A stretch of 64,000 nucleotides of DNA from Saprospiraceae bacterium. Its GTDB lineage: Bacteria > Bacteroidota > Bacteroidia > Chitinophagales > Saprospiraceae. The translations under genes were made by a program, and so were the position numbers. The notes beneath the pieces were generated by a model. The model had not been told where the DNA came from and ran no database searches. It saw only the letters and a list, made by a program, of their open reading frames with translations. Of the stretch, positions 25,801 through 34,732 are shown in pieces (the first letter of the stretch is position 1; each line of letters opens with the position of its first letter). The stretch lies in contig JAHDHH010000017.1 in assembly GCA_020631405.1 (NCBI GenBank), positions 1 through 64,000 of the forward strand, in the 5' to 3' direction.

Positions 25801-27372
25801 CGGCATTCGACACCAGGTGTTGGGTTGATATCTCCACCACCACACCATGATATCTATTCGATAGAAGATCTAGCCCAGCTCATTTTTGACCTCAAGAATG
25901 CAAATCGTGAAGCACGGATTAGTGTAAAGCTAGTATCGAAGACAGGAGTAGGAGTGATTGCGTCTGGTGTCACGAAGGCACATGCAGACCATATTTTAAT
26001 CTCTGGATTTGATGGCGGTACAGGAGCTTCGCCACTAAGTTCTATCAGGCACGCAGGACTTCCATGGGAAATGGGGCTTTCAGAAACCCATCAAACCTTG
26101 ATGAAAAACAAGCTGAGAGATAGGGTAGTAATTCAGGCAGATGGTCAGATGAGGACTGGAAGAGACCTTGCCATAGCTACCATGTTAGGAGCAGAGGAGT
26201 GGGGTATTGCGACAGCAGCCCTAGTTGTAGAAGGTTGTATCTTGATGCGCAAGTGTCACCTCAATACTTGCCCTGTCGGTATCGCTACACAGGACCCTGA
26301 CTTAAGAAAGAAGTTTGAAGGCAAGGTAGAGCATGTAGTAAACTACTTCCACTTTTTGGCTAACCACCTACGTGAAATTATGGCAGAAGTAGGTGTAAGG
26401 ACAGTCAATGAACTTGTAGGAAGGACAGATTTGTTGAAGATTCGAGGCTTGGATAAGCATTGGAAGACAAGTAATGTTGACCTTTCGCCTATTTTGTTTA
26501 AGTCGGAAGCAGCAGAAGGTTATGATAGTTATAAAACTAGGCCCCAAGACCATGGATTGGAGGATGTGCTAGATCATACGTTGTTGAGTTATACTAATCT
26601 AGCTCGACAGGATAAAATTGCAATCTCTAATGTCTTGCATATTCAGAGTACAGACAGGGCAGTAGGTACCTTGCTCTCTAATGAAATATCTAAGCAATAT
26701 GGAGCAGATGGTATGCCAGATGAGAGTATTTCTTTCAGGTTCAAGGGTAGCGCTGGTCAGAGTTTCGGAGCATTTTCTGTCAAAGGACTATTGTTCACCC
26801 TTGAAGGAGAGGCTAATGACTACTTTGGAAAGGGTCTCAGTGGTGCTAAACTCGTGCTTGTACCAGATAGAGAATCAACATTCGATAGTAGTGAGAATAT
26901 CATAGTAGGCAATGTGGCTCTCTATGGTGCTACTTCGGGAGAAGCGTATATTAGAGGAAGAGCAGGTGATAGATTCTGTGTGAGAAATAGTGGAGCCACC
27001 GCTGTAGTTGAAGGTATAGGTGATAATGGATGCGAGTACATGACTGGTGGTATGGCAGTGATTTTAGGAAATATTGGAAATAATTTCGCTGCTGGGATGA
27101 GCGGTGGAGTAGCCTACCTCTATGATCCAAATAATCAAAGTGCAGAACTTATTAATACAGAAATGGTTGAATTAGATCCTGTATTGTCAAAAGATATTGA
27201 AGAGCTTAGGTCTGTGATCAGAAACTACTTTAGACATACAGCTAGCCCTCTAGCACTTGAGATACTCCAGCAATGGGAGGAAAAGCAGCATCACTTTATC
27301 AAAGTCATGCCTACTGACTACAAAGCAGCGCTTGCAAAGGCTGCATTAGCTCACCAATCAATCGCTAGTTAA
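22879..27372 (+). CDS. gltB: Glutamate synthase large subunit (GOGAT alpha)
   Basis: The 1497-aa large subunit takes the amide nitrogen of glutamine and, with electrons from GltD, aminates 2-oxoglutarate to glutamate. Domain order: class II amidotransferase with the nucleophile Cys21 ([14 protein letters not shown]), implying removal of a 20-residue propeptide; central domain; FMN-binding synthase barrel ([31 protein letters not shown], then [20 protein letters not shown]); Fe-S cysteines in [13 protein letters not shown]; and a C-terminal beta-helix ([19 protein letters not shown]). gltD follows after 1 nt. Confidence 0.97.
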   Translation: [1497 protein letters not shown]

Positions 27373-27373
27373 T

Positions 27374-28834
27374 ATGGGAAATCCAAAAGGTTTTAAATTA
27401 TATAGTAGAGAGAAGATTCCAACAGTAGCTCCTGAAGAGAGGAAGACAAATTTTGATGAATTCTACAAGGAGACAACTGAGGACTTTAAAACGACACAGG
27501 CTGCAAGATGCATGGATTGTGGGATACCGTTTTGTCATAGTGGATGCCCGCTAGGGAATATCATCCCTGACTTTAATGATGCAGTCTACAAGGAAGATTG
27601 GAAGTCTGCATACGAGATTCTTGACAGTACCAATAACTTTCCAGAGTTTACTGGAAGGATATGTCCAGCACCTTGTGAGGGCAGTTGTGTCCTGGGAATC
27701 AACAATGATCCAGTCAACATAGAGTATATAGAAAAGTCAATCATCGAACGAGCCTTTGCAGAGGGTTGGGTCAAGCCCAAAACAGACATTAAGCGGAAAA
27801 GTAAGACAGTAGCCGTTATTGGTTCTGGTCCAGCTGGGTTAGCCTGTGCAGATCAACTCAATTCGGCAGGATACCAAGTGACTGTATTCGAGAGGAATAC
27901 TAGGATAGGAGGCCTGTTGAGATATGGTATACCTGACTTCAAGTTAGCGAAGCAAGTTATTGATAGAAGGCTAGATGTGATGGTTGCATCAGGGATAGAG
28001 TTCAGGACAGAAGTCAATGTAGGAGCAGATATCAGTGGTCAAGACTTACTATATCAGTATGATGCAGTCGTGCTTTGTGGTGGATCTACAATACCACGAG
28101 ACTTACCAATAGAAGGGAGAGAATTGAAGGGGATTTACTTTGCTATGGAATATTTAGAGCAGAATAATAAAAGAGTAGCAGGTGATGTCATTTCTCACCC
28201 AATAGAAGTAGCTGGTAAGAGAGTAGTTGTCATTGGAGGCGGTGATACTGGTTCAGACTGTATTGGTACGTCTAATAGGCTCGGAGCTGAGTCTATTACA
28301 CAGTTAGAAATCCTAGGTAAGCCACCGACAGGAAGGACAGAGCATAATCCTTGGCCTCTATGGCCGATGACACTGAAGACAAGTTCTTCTCATGAAGAGG
28401 GTTGTGAAAGAGAGTGGGCAGTCATGACCAAGGCATTTTTGACAGATGATGGGGTCAATCTCAGTGGGATTAAGACAGTTCGAGTCAATTGGCTAGATGG
28501 TCAAGATGGAAAGAAGCAACTTCAGGAAATCGAAGGGAGTGAAGAGGTAATACCTTGTGACCGAGTATTCTTGGCAATGGGTTTCTTGCATCCGCAGAAG
28601 GCTGGCTTGCTTAGTCAGTTAGGAGTAGAGTTTGACACAAGAGGCAATGTCTCAGCTGAAGACTACAAAACATCAGAAGATAGGGTGTTCACAGCTGGAG
28701 ATATGCGAAGAGGTCAATCATTAGTGGTGTGGGCTATATCAGAGGGTAGGGAATGTGCTAGGGCTGTGGATCGCTTCCTCAATGGTAATGTCTCCACCTT
28801 AGAAGGTAAGGAAGGGAGCTTATTAAGTTTATAG
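27374..28834 (+). CDS. gltD: Glutamate synthase small subunit (GOGAT beta)
   Basis: A 486-aa FAD- and NAD(P)H-dependent electron donor to GltB. The N-terminal ferredoxin-like part has cysteines for two 4Fe-4S clusters (RCMDCGIPFCHSGCPLGN and CPAPCEGSCVLG). An FAD site VAVIGSGPAGLACADQL and an NAD(P)H site VVVIGGGDTGSDC follow, and a C-terminal FTAGDMRRGQSLVVWAISEGR. Length and order match the bacterial family. The 1-nt gap to gltB makes them one transcript. No clear terminator is seen after it. Confidence 0.97.
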   Translation: MGNPKGFKLYSREKIPTVAPEERKTNFDEFYKETTEDFKTTQAARCMDCGIPFCHSGCPLGNIIPDFNDAVYKEDWKSAYEILDSTNNFPEFTGRICPAPCEGSCVLGINNDPVNIEYIEKSIIERAFAEGWVKPKTDIKRKSKTVAVIGSGPAGLACADQLNSAGYQVTVFERNTRIGGLLRYGIPDFKLAKQVIDRRLDVMVASGIEFRTEVNVGADISGQDLLYQYDAVVLCGGSTIPRDLPIEGRELKGIYFAMEYLEQNNKRVAGDVISHPIEVAGKRVVVIGGGDTGSDCIGTSNRLGAESITQLEILGKPPTGRTEHNPWPLWPMTLKTSSSHEEGCEREWAVMTKAFLTDDGVNLSGIKTVRVNWLDGQDGKKQLQEIEGSEEVIPCDRVFLAMGFLHPQKAGLLSQLGVEFDTRGNVSAEDYKTSEDRVFTAGDMRRGQSLVVWAISEGRECARAVDRFLNGNVSTLEGKEGSLLSL

Positions 28835-28955
28835 GACAGATACATGTTAATGTTATCTATAATGTTTGCTGATAGTGATTTTGGTCGTTATTTTGATCAC
28901 GAAACGGAAGTAATAGCCGTTATCAACCTATAATTAACACCTAAATATTAAAATC

Positions 28956-29438
28956 ATGAAAAAATTATTATTAATCTGTCTTGTTGGATGTCTATCCGTA
29001 CTACAATCGTGTAAAGACGAATGCAAGGATGTCACTTGTGAAAATGGCGGGACTTGTGTAGAAGGCACGTGTGATTGCCCAGATGGATACGCAGGGGATA
29101 CTTGTGAATTAGTAGCTAGAGAGGGATTGATTGGAACTTGGTCTGGAAATACTGTATGTCCAGGTGAGCCAGCTGAGGCAATAGTATTTGAAGTCACAGA
29201 AGGAACATCAATTGATCAAATTGTAATCACTGAGGCAGGCGCATCGGAAGGATTTGTAGGAAATGTCACAGGGGTCAATACGTTTGACATCGAACCATTT
29301 ACTGTTGAGTTGCTTGGGTTTGTAGTAACTACTACTGGAGATGGGTCTGTTAACTCAAGCGGCCAATTAGTTATGAATATAGTTGCAGAAGTCCAAGGAT
29401 TTGGTACTTCAGCATGTGTCTTTACTGGAGCTAAGTAG
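28956..29438 (+). CDS. Small lipoprotein with EGF-like domain
   Basis: A 160-aa predicted lipoprotein; the signal ends in VLQSC with the acylated cysteine at residue 19. Residues 23-53 form one EGF-like module with six cysteines (CKDVTCENGGTCVEGTC then CPDGYAGDTC). The remaining ~105 aa are beta-rich with no recognised domain. EGF-like modules near the N-terminus are common in surface lipoproteins of Bacteroidota; function unknown. It is monocistronic, followed by a clear terminator. Confidence 0.75.
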   Translation: MKKLLLICLVGCLSVLQSCKDECKDVTCENGGTCVEGTCDCPDGYAGDTCELVAREGLIGTWSGNTVCPGEPAEAIVFEVTEGTSIDQIVITEAGASEGFVGNVTGVNTFDIEPFTVELLGFVVTTTGDGSVNSSGQLVMNIVAEVQGFGTSACVFTGAK

Positions 29439-29462
29439 AGTCATTTATACCAAAGTAAACGA

Positions 29463-29496
29463 GGGTCGTCAATAATATTTTGACGGCCCTTTTTTT
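29463..29496 (+). terminator. Rho-independent terminator after the EGF lipoprotein
   Basis: GGGTCGTCAA pairs with TTGACGGCCC (one T-G wobble) around a 7-nt loop, followed by seven T. It sits between the convergent lipoprotein and thioesterase genes. Confidence 0.88.
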
Positions 29497-29497
29497 G

Positions 29498-29914
29498 CTA
29501 CCTCACCATACAAGTCAGCCTCGACACACATACCAAATCTCCATCCTCATTTGTAATGTCAATATTCCATATATGCAGTGTCCTGCCTACTTTGATCGGT
29601 GTCACCTTACCATAGACCCAACCTTCTCTTACTGATTTGAGGTGGTTGGCATTGATTTCAACACCAACTACATGTGATTCCATTGGGTTCTCCTGAATAA
29701 TAAACGATGCTACTGATCCAATCGATTCTGCTAATGCCACGGATGCACCTCCGTGAAGTAGTCCCATGGGTTGCTTGGTTCTGTGGTCGACGGGCATTTT
29801 GGCTATTAAGTAGTCTTCTCCTACTTCGGTGAATTCCATGCCTAGGTGCTCACAGAGTGTGCCTTGATTGATTGAGTTGAGACCTTCGAGAGTGGGGTTG
29901 TTTTTCCAAAGCAT
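29498..29914 (-). CDS. Hotdog-fold acyl-CoA thioesterase (PaaI/MenI-like)
   Basis: A 138-aa hotdog thioesterase. The pattern GLLHGGASVALAESIGSVAS, with the catalytic acidic residue in the helix, and HVVGVEINANHLKSV closely fit the YdiI/EntH/MenI branch. MenI hydrolyses 1,4-dihydroxy-2-naphthoyl-CoA in menaquinone synthesis; that role is possible but no other men genes are here, so the substrate stays open. Its ATG overlaps the stop of the upstream ~514-aa gene (sequence TAATG on the minus strand), indicating translational coupling. Confidence 0.85.
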   Translation of the reverse strand: MLWKNNPTLEGLNSINQGTLCEHLGMEFTEVGEDYLIAKMPVDHRTKQPMGLLHGGASVALAESIGSVASFIIQENPMESHVVGVEINANHLKSVREGWVYGKVTPIKVGRTLHIWNIDITNEDGDLVCVSRLTCMVR

Positions 29915-31458
29915 TAGGTTGTGGTTATGTTTCTGCGTTCTCTGATGGCTTCGACCATCGTAATTCCTTTGATTTTGCTATCTAGCCATGAAATAATGTC
30001 TAGATATAAAAATGGTCTTCTTTCCATCTTGTCCTTTCTCAAAAGTAAGAGTTTTTCTTTCAGTAATATGAACTCTTGACGTACATCGCTTCTTAGCATA
30101 TTTGGCGTCCGCCTGATAAATTTAAATACCTCATGCTGTACTTTTTGCATTTCTTTCATTTTTAGCAAGAAGCGATAGACTGACTTGACTTGGTAGCTGA
30201 CTAGTGCTTCGTTGTCTAGGTCATAGTGAGCTATAAGGTTGAGGATTCGAGCAAAGCATTGGATGTCTTCTTTGAAGCCTGGGTAGTATTGATTGGTGAT
30301 CTTATTAAGGAAGAATATCGTCTTGCCAAGGTCATTTGCACCATAGTAAACACAAGCAATTTTGTAATAAAATACAAGCTCTCTATTGAGATCCCAAGGA
30401 TATTTCTTGGACTCCAAGACATTTGAGAGACCTTCTACGTAGGCTACTCCATCGCTATACTTCGTATTAAGAAAGATTAGATTAAGGCCATGGATGTAGC
30501 CAAAAAGTTCGAGTTGTGAGTCTTCGTTTCTACTTAATTTTGCTGGGTGCAGGGTCTTGAAATTCCAAAGTACTTTCAATGCTGACTCAAAGTGGTCATA
30601 CCTTGCTAGTGAGAAGAGGCTATTTAGTATATTATGTAGACCTTTGATGTAAGTGGTAGTTTCTGGAATCTTCATATCTGGGTATTCCTCAAAGAGTTCG
30701 ACCCATTTCAGAGCATACCTGTAGTACTGCCTAAAGTCCTGGAGCATCTGATAGTACCAAACATGACTTTGATAAAGGTGGAGGCGTTGATAAAAATCCA
30801 ATTCACCTTCTTCGTGGTCTGGTAAGTGGCTGTCAAAATATTTTTTGAGATACTTGACATCTTTTTCGCTTTTGACATAGCCTCTTTTAAGGTACAGTCC
30901 ATACATCGTTAGAGAGAGATTGGATAAGATATCAGTGAGTTCTAATTCACCAACGATGTCTAGTGAACGTTGTGCAAGTTGTGCTGCCCTTTTTGCCATA
31001 CTGCCAGTGACATGCTGGGTTTCTATTTGTTTTTCAAACGATATGGCTAGATAGAGCAGTGGTTTCTTTTGGATAGTATTTGCAAGTTTCTTGACTTGCT
31101 GGAGCATTGCAATACTAGCCTTGTATTGGCCTTTGGCATAGAGCACCTTAGCAAAGTCAAACTTCTCTCTTGCCTTGATTTCAGAATAGCTCTCCTTGTT
31201 ATAATCTCTAAGTGATCTCAGTAGTTGTTTGTAGAGGTTGGCTTTCAGGTTAGAGAGTTGTGCTTTCTTGATGAATGGGAGCTTTTTCAAGAGTTGCTCT
31301 TCGTCAAAAACGCCATGTTTTTCAATATAATCAAAGAGTTGGACGTAGATTTTGTCGCTACTTCCTACTTTTTGCGTGTGAAGCTTAAAGTGGCGTTTCT
31401 CACTCTTAGTGAGACTTCCAATTAATTCTATTAAATAATATGTTTTTTGCTTTAGCAA
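29914..31458 (-). CDS. Bacteroidota helical-repeat protein, 514 aa (paralog of 18360-19895)
   Basis: The second member of the same unknown family: SLTKSEKRHFKLH near residue 15, then QLSNLKANLYKQLLRSLRDY and a long all-helical, TPR-like body with YQSHVWYYQMLQDFRQYYRYALKW. No signal peptide, no membrane helix. No ATG exists upstream of the family signature; TTG 31458 is the only sensible start, with an in-frame stop seven codons earlier. The C-terminal part (RRPFLYLDIISWLDSKI) matches the paralog's RAFLYLDVLIWIESKI. It is coupled to the thioesterase gene, which is the only functional hint. Confidence 0.72.
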   Translation of the reverse strand: MLKQKTYYLIELIGSLTKSEKRHFKLHTQKVGSSDKIYVQLFDYIEKHGVFDEEQLLKKLPFIKKAQLSNLKANLYKQLLRSLRDYNKESYSEIKAREKFDFAKVLYAKGQYKASIAMLQQVKKLANTIQKKPLLYLAISFEKQIETQHVTGSMAKRAAQLAQRSLDIVGELELTDILSNLSLTMYGLYLKRGYVKSEKDVKYLKKYFDSHLPDHEEGELDFYQRLHLYQSHVWYYQMLQDFRQYYRYALKWVELFEEYPDMKIPETTTYIKGLHNILNSLFSLARYDHFESALKVLWNFKTLHPAKLSRNEDSQLELFGYIHGLNLIFLNTKYSDGVAYVEGLSNVLESKKYPWDLNRELVFYYKIACVYYGANDLGKTIFFLNKITNQYYPGFKEDIQCFARILNLIAHYDLDNEALVSYQVKSVYRFLLKMKEMQKVQHEVFKFIRRTPNMLRSDVRQEFILLKEKLLLLRKDKMERRPFLYLDIISWLDSKIKGITMVEAIRERRNITTT

Positions 31459-31604
31459 TTGTAGTAAATAATATTATTTGTAGCTGATAATCAAGTAAAT
31501 GTGATTGAATTTAGTCAATTAAGAACTGTAAATCTACTATTTTATGATTTTAATTGTGGGTATAGATGGCATACTTTTATTTTAAACTACATAGAATACA
31601 ACGT

Positions 31605-32765
31605 ATGGCAACCCCAATTCAAATATTCGACACAACACTTAGAGATGGTGAGCAGGTGCCAGGCTGTAAGCTTAATCAGGAGCAAAAATTGGTCATTGCA
31701 GAAGCACTAGATTTTCTAGGAGTTGATGTCATTGAGGCAGGATTTCCGATATCTAGCCCAGGTGACTTTGCTTCAGTAGAAGCCATAGCTAAGTTGGTTA
31801 AGAATGCTACCGTATGCGGCTTGTCAAGGTCTGTGATGAAAGATATAGAGTGTGCAGCTCAAGCTGTCAAGCATGCCAAGAAACCAAGAATACATACAGG
31901 TATTGGTACATCTGATATGCATATCAAATATAAGTTTAATAGTAATAGAGAAGATATCATAGAGAGAGCTGTCGCAGCTGTCAAATATGCTAAGTCATTT
32001 GTGGAAGATGTAGAGTTCTATGCAGAAGATGCAGGACGAACTGACAATGAGTACTTAGCTAAAGTATGTAGCGCAGTCATCAAAGCTGGCGCAACCGTGC
32101 TCAATATACCAGATACTACAGGTTACTGCCTGCCTTCTGAATATGGAGATAAGATCAACTATCTATATGAGAATGTAGTAGGCATTGACAAAGCAATATT
32201 ATCGACGCATTGTCACAACGACCTTGGTCTTGCAACTGCCAATTCTATTGCAGGCGTGATGAATGGAGCTAGACAGGTAGAGGTGACAATCAATGGAATA
32301 GGTGAGAGAGCAGGAAATACTGCGTTAGAAGAAGTAGTCATGATTTTGAAGCATAGGCTTGGAGACCAGTTTACTACTGGAATCAATACCAAACAACTCA
32401 ATCAAGTGAGTAGGTTAGTCTCAGACAGTATGGCGATGCCAGTACAACCTAATAAGGCAATTGTTGGTGATAATGCCTTTGCACATTCATCTGGTATCCA
32501 CCAAGATGGGGTTATCAAAAATAGAGCAAACTATGAGATCATAGATCCGAGAGAAGTAGGTGTTGATAAGTCATCAATCGTATTGACCGCAAGAAGTGGA
32601 AGAGCTGCTCTTGCATACAGAGCAAAAGAAGTAGGTTACAACCTATTCAAAGATGAGCTTGATATCGCCTACAATGAGTTTATCAATCTAGCTGACAAGA
32701 AAAAAGAAGTGAATAGCGAGGATTTGAATTACATGTTGTCTAATTTATTTAAAGCTACAGCATAA
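31605..32765 (+). CDS. leuA: 2-isopropylmalate synthase, short form
   Basis: LeuA condenses 2-oxoisovalerate with acetyl-CoA, the first step of leucine synthesis. The catalytic TIM barrel is complete: [13 protein letters not shown] with substrate and metal residues, [12 protein letters not shown] with two metal-binding histidines, and [14 protein letters not shown]; the linker with SGIHQDG follows. At about 386 aa it ends after the subdomains and lacks the ~130-aa C-terminal domain that binds leucine in the long form (E. coli 523 aa). ATG 31605 is preferred over ATG 31566, which adds 13 residues unlike the family start. First gene of a nine-gene BCAA operon. Homocitrate and citramalate synthases are related, but the leuCDB context decides. 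Confidence 0.9.
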   Translation: MATPIQIFDTTLRDGEQVPGCKLNQEQKLVIAEALDFLGVDVIEAGFPISSPGDFASVEAIAKLVKNATVCGLSRSVMKDIECAAQAVKHAKKPRIHTGIGTSDMHIKYKFNSNREDIIERAVAAVKYAKSFVEDVEFYAEDAGRTDNEYLAKVCSAVIKAGATVLNIPDTTGYCLPSEYGDKINYLYENVVGIDKAILSTHCHNDLGLATANSIAGVMNGARQVEVTINGIGERAGNTALEEVVMILKHRLGDQFTTGINTKQLNQVSRLVSDSMAMPVQPNKAIVGDNAFAHSSGIHQDGVIKNRANYEIIDPREVGVDKSSIVLTARSGRAALAYRAKEVGYNLFKDELDIAYNEFINLADKKKEVNSEDLNYMLSNLFKATA

Positions 32766-32767
32766 CG

Positions 32768-34141
32768 ATGGGAAAGACACTATTCGAAAAGATTTGGGAT
32801 GCTCACATAGTGAAGACAATCCAAGGTGGGAGAGAGGTTATTTATATAGATAGACACTTAATACATGAAGTGACTAGTCCACAGGCATTCTCTGGGTTGA
32901 AACAGAGGAACCTGCCTCTATTTAGAAAAGAAAAGATTGTAGCAACAGCCGATCACAATGTGCCTACACTCAATCAGCACTTACCTATCAAGGAGCCTCT
33001 TTCTAAGAAGCAAGTAGATACCTTGATTCAAAATTGTAAGGACTTTGAGATCCCTTTATTTGGCTTAGGGCACGAGAAGCAAGGTATAGTCCATGTGATT
33101 GGCCCAGAGCAGGGTATTACTAAGCCAGGAATGACAATAGTATGTGGAGATAGCCACACTTCTACGCATGGAGCTTTTGGTTCTATCGCCTTTGGTATTG
33201 GAACGTCTCAAGTAGAACAAGTCATGGCTAGTCAATGCCTCTTACTCAGTAGACCAAAGACAATGCGTATTACTGTCAATGGCAAATTAGCCAAAGGCGT
33301 CACTTCTAAAGATATCGTACTCTATATCATTAGTAAGCTTACTGCTTCTGGTGGTACTGGTTATTTTATTGAATTTGCAGGTGAAGCTATCAAGTCACTG
33401 TCCATGGAAGCTCGTATGACAATCTGTAATATGAGTATAGAAATGGGAGCTCGAGGAGGTATGATAGCCCCGGATACAACGACTTTTGACTATGTCAAAG
33501 GTAGAGAACATGCACCAAAAGGAGATGCGTGGGATAAAGCTGTTGAGCATTGGTCAACGTTGTACTCTGATGAGGATGCCACGTTTGATCACGAAGTAGC
33601 ATTTGAGGCTAAGGACATCCTGCCAATGATCACCTATGGTACTAACCCAGGAATGGGTATGAATGTCACTGAGACTGTACCTGATGTCCCTAATGTCAAG
33701 TCACTGGAGTATATGGGAATAGAAGCTGGTGAACAATTGCTAGGTAAGGAAATCCAGTTTGTATTCATAGGGAGTTGTACGAATTCGAGGATAGAGGACC
33801 TCAGACAGGTGGCAGAGTTTGTCAAAGGCAAGCAAAAAGCCGTAAATACGTCTGTGATGATAGTCCCTGGATCAAAAATGGTAGAGGCTCAGGCAAAGGC
33901 AGAAGGACTCGATAAGATATTTGAATCAGCAGGATTTGAACTTAGGGAGCCAGGTTGCTCGGCTTGCTTGGGTATGAATGAAGATAAAGTGCCTGCAGGC
34001 CAATATTGTGTGTCGACCTCTAATAGAAATTTTGAAGGAAGACAAGGGCCAGGAGCTAGGACTATTCTTGCTAGCCCACTCACAGCCGCAGCTGCAGCTG
34101 TATATGGAAAGATTGTAGATGTCAGAGAATACTTAAATTAA
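32768..34141 (+). CDS. leuC: 3-isopropylmalate dehydratase large subunit
   Basis: With LeuD it isomerises 2- to 3-isopropylmalate. The 457-aa aconitase-like protein has the 4Fe-4S cysteines in FIGSCTNSR and GCSACLGMN, the active-site region TADHNVPT, and [21 protein letters not shown]. It starts 2 nt after leuA and its TAA overlaps the ATG of leuD (TAATG), so synthesis of the two subunits is coupled. Confidence 0.97.
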   Translation: MGKTLFEKIWDAHIVKTIQGGREVIYIDRHLIHEVTSPQAFSGLKQRNLPLFRKEKIVATADHNVPTLNQHLPIKEPLSKKQVDTLIQNCKDFEIPLFGLGHEKQGIVHVIGPEQGITKPGMTIVCGDSHTSTHGAFGSIAFGIGTSQVEQVMASQCLLLSRPKTMRITVNGKLAKGVTSKDIVLYIISKLTASGGTGYFIEFAGEAIKSLSMEARMTICNMSIEMGARGGMIAPDTTTFDYVKGREHAPKGDAWDKAVEHWSTLYSDEDATFDHEVAFEAKDILPMITYGTNPGMGMNVTETVPDVPNVKSLEYMGIEAGEQLLGKEIQFVFIGSCTNSRIEDLRQVAEFVKGKQKAVNTSVMIVPGSKMVEAQAKAEGLDKIFESAGFELREPGCSACLGMNEDKVPAGQYCVSTSNRNFEGRQGPGARTILASPLTAAAAAVYGKIVDVREYLN

Positions 34142-34728
34142 TGGAAAAGCTAATAACATTACAAACAACCGCAGTTCCATTGCCTATAGAGGATGTGGAT
34201 ACTGATCAGATTATACCTGCTAGGTTTCTGAAGGCTGTCACTAAAGAAGGCTTTGGAGACAACCTGTTTAGAGATTGGAGGTATCATAAAGATGGGAGTG
34301 AAAACGAAAATTTTGTACTCAATAATCCTACCTACTCTGGAAGAATCCTGGTAGCAGGGAAGAACTTTGGGTGTGGATCCAGTCGTGAGCATGCTGCTTG
34401 GGCACTGTATGGCTATGGATTCCAAGTGGTGATTAGTAGCTTTTTTGCTGATATATTCAAAGGCAATGCCTTGAATAATGGAATCCTACCAATCGTAGTT
34501 GATGGCAATACCCTCGACGCTATTTTTAAGAAAATAGAATCCAATCCCAATACTCAGTTTGACTTAGATGTCGAAGCTCAAGTGTTGAAAGTAGAGGAGC
34601 TCAATATTGATTTTGAGTTAGATAGTTATAAAAAAGAATGCCTGCTCAAGGGGCAAGATGATATAGACTTTTTAGTCAGTCTTAAAGACGAGATAGAATC
34701 ATTTGAAGCACAACAAGTAATATTTTAA
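34141..34728 (+). CDS. leuD: 3-isopropylmalate dehydratase small subunit
   Basis: The 195-aa swivel domain partner of LeuC. Typical segments are DVDTDQIIPARFLK, AGKNFGCGSSREHAAWAL and the NNGILPIV loop. Length is close to E. coli LeuD (201 aa). It overlaps leuC by one base and is followed 4 nt later by leuB. Confidence 0.97.
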   Translation: MEKLITLQTTAVPLPIEDVDTDQIIPARFLKAVTKEGFGDNLFRDWRYHKDGSENENFVLNNPTYSGRILVAGKNFGCGSSREHAAWALYGYGFQVVISSFFADIFKGNALNNGILPIVVDGNTLDAIFKKIESNPNTQFDLDVEAQVLKVEELNIDFELDSYKKECLLKGQDDIDFLVSLKDEIESFEAQQVIF

Positions 34729-34732
34729 CCTC

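Noticed and set aside
28835-28955. Terminator or strong promoter between gltD and the EGF lipoprotein
   Set aside because: GTGAT/ATCAC arms are present but far apart and without a T-tract; TTATTTTG does not fit TAnnTTTG.
31459-31604. T-box, leucine-rich leader peptide or other attenuator before leuA
   Set aside because: No run of leucine, isoleucine or valine codons in a short frame, no T-box core and no terminator-antiterminator pair could be seen in the 146 nt.
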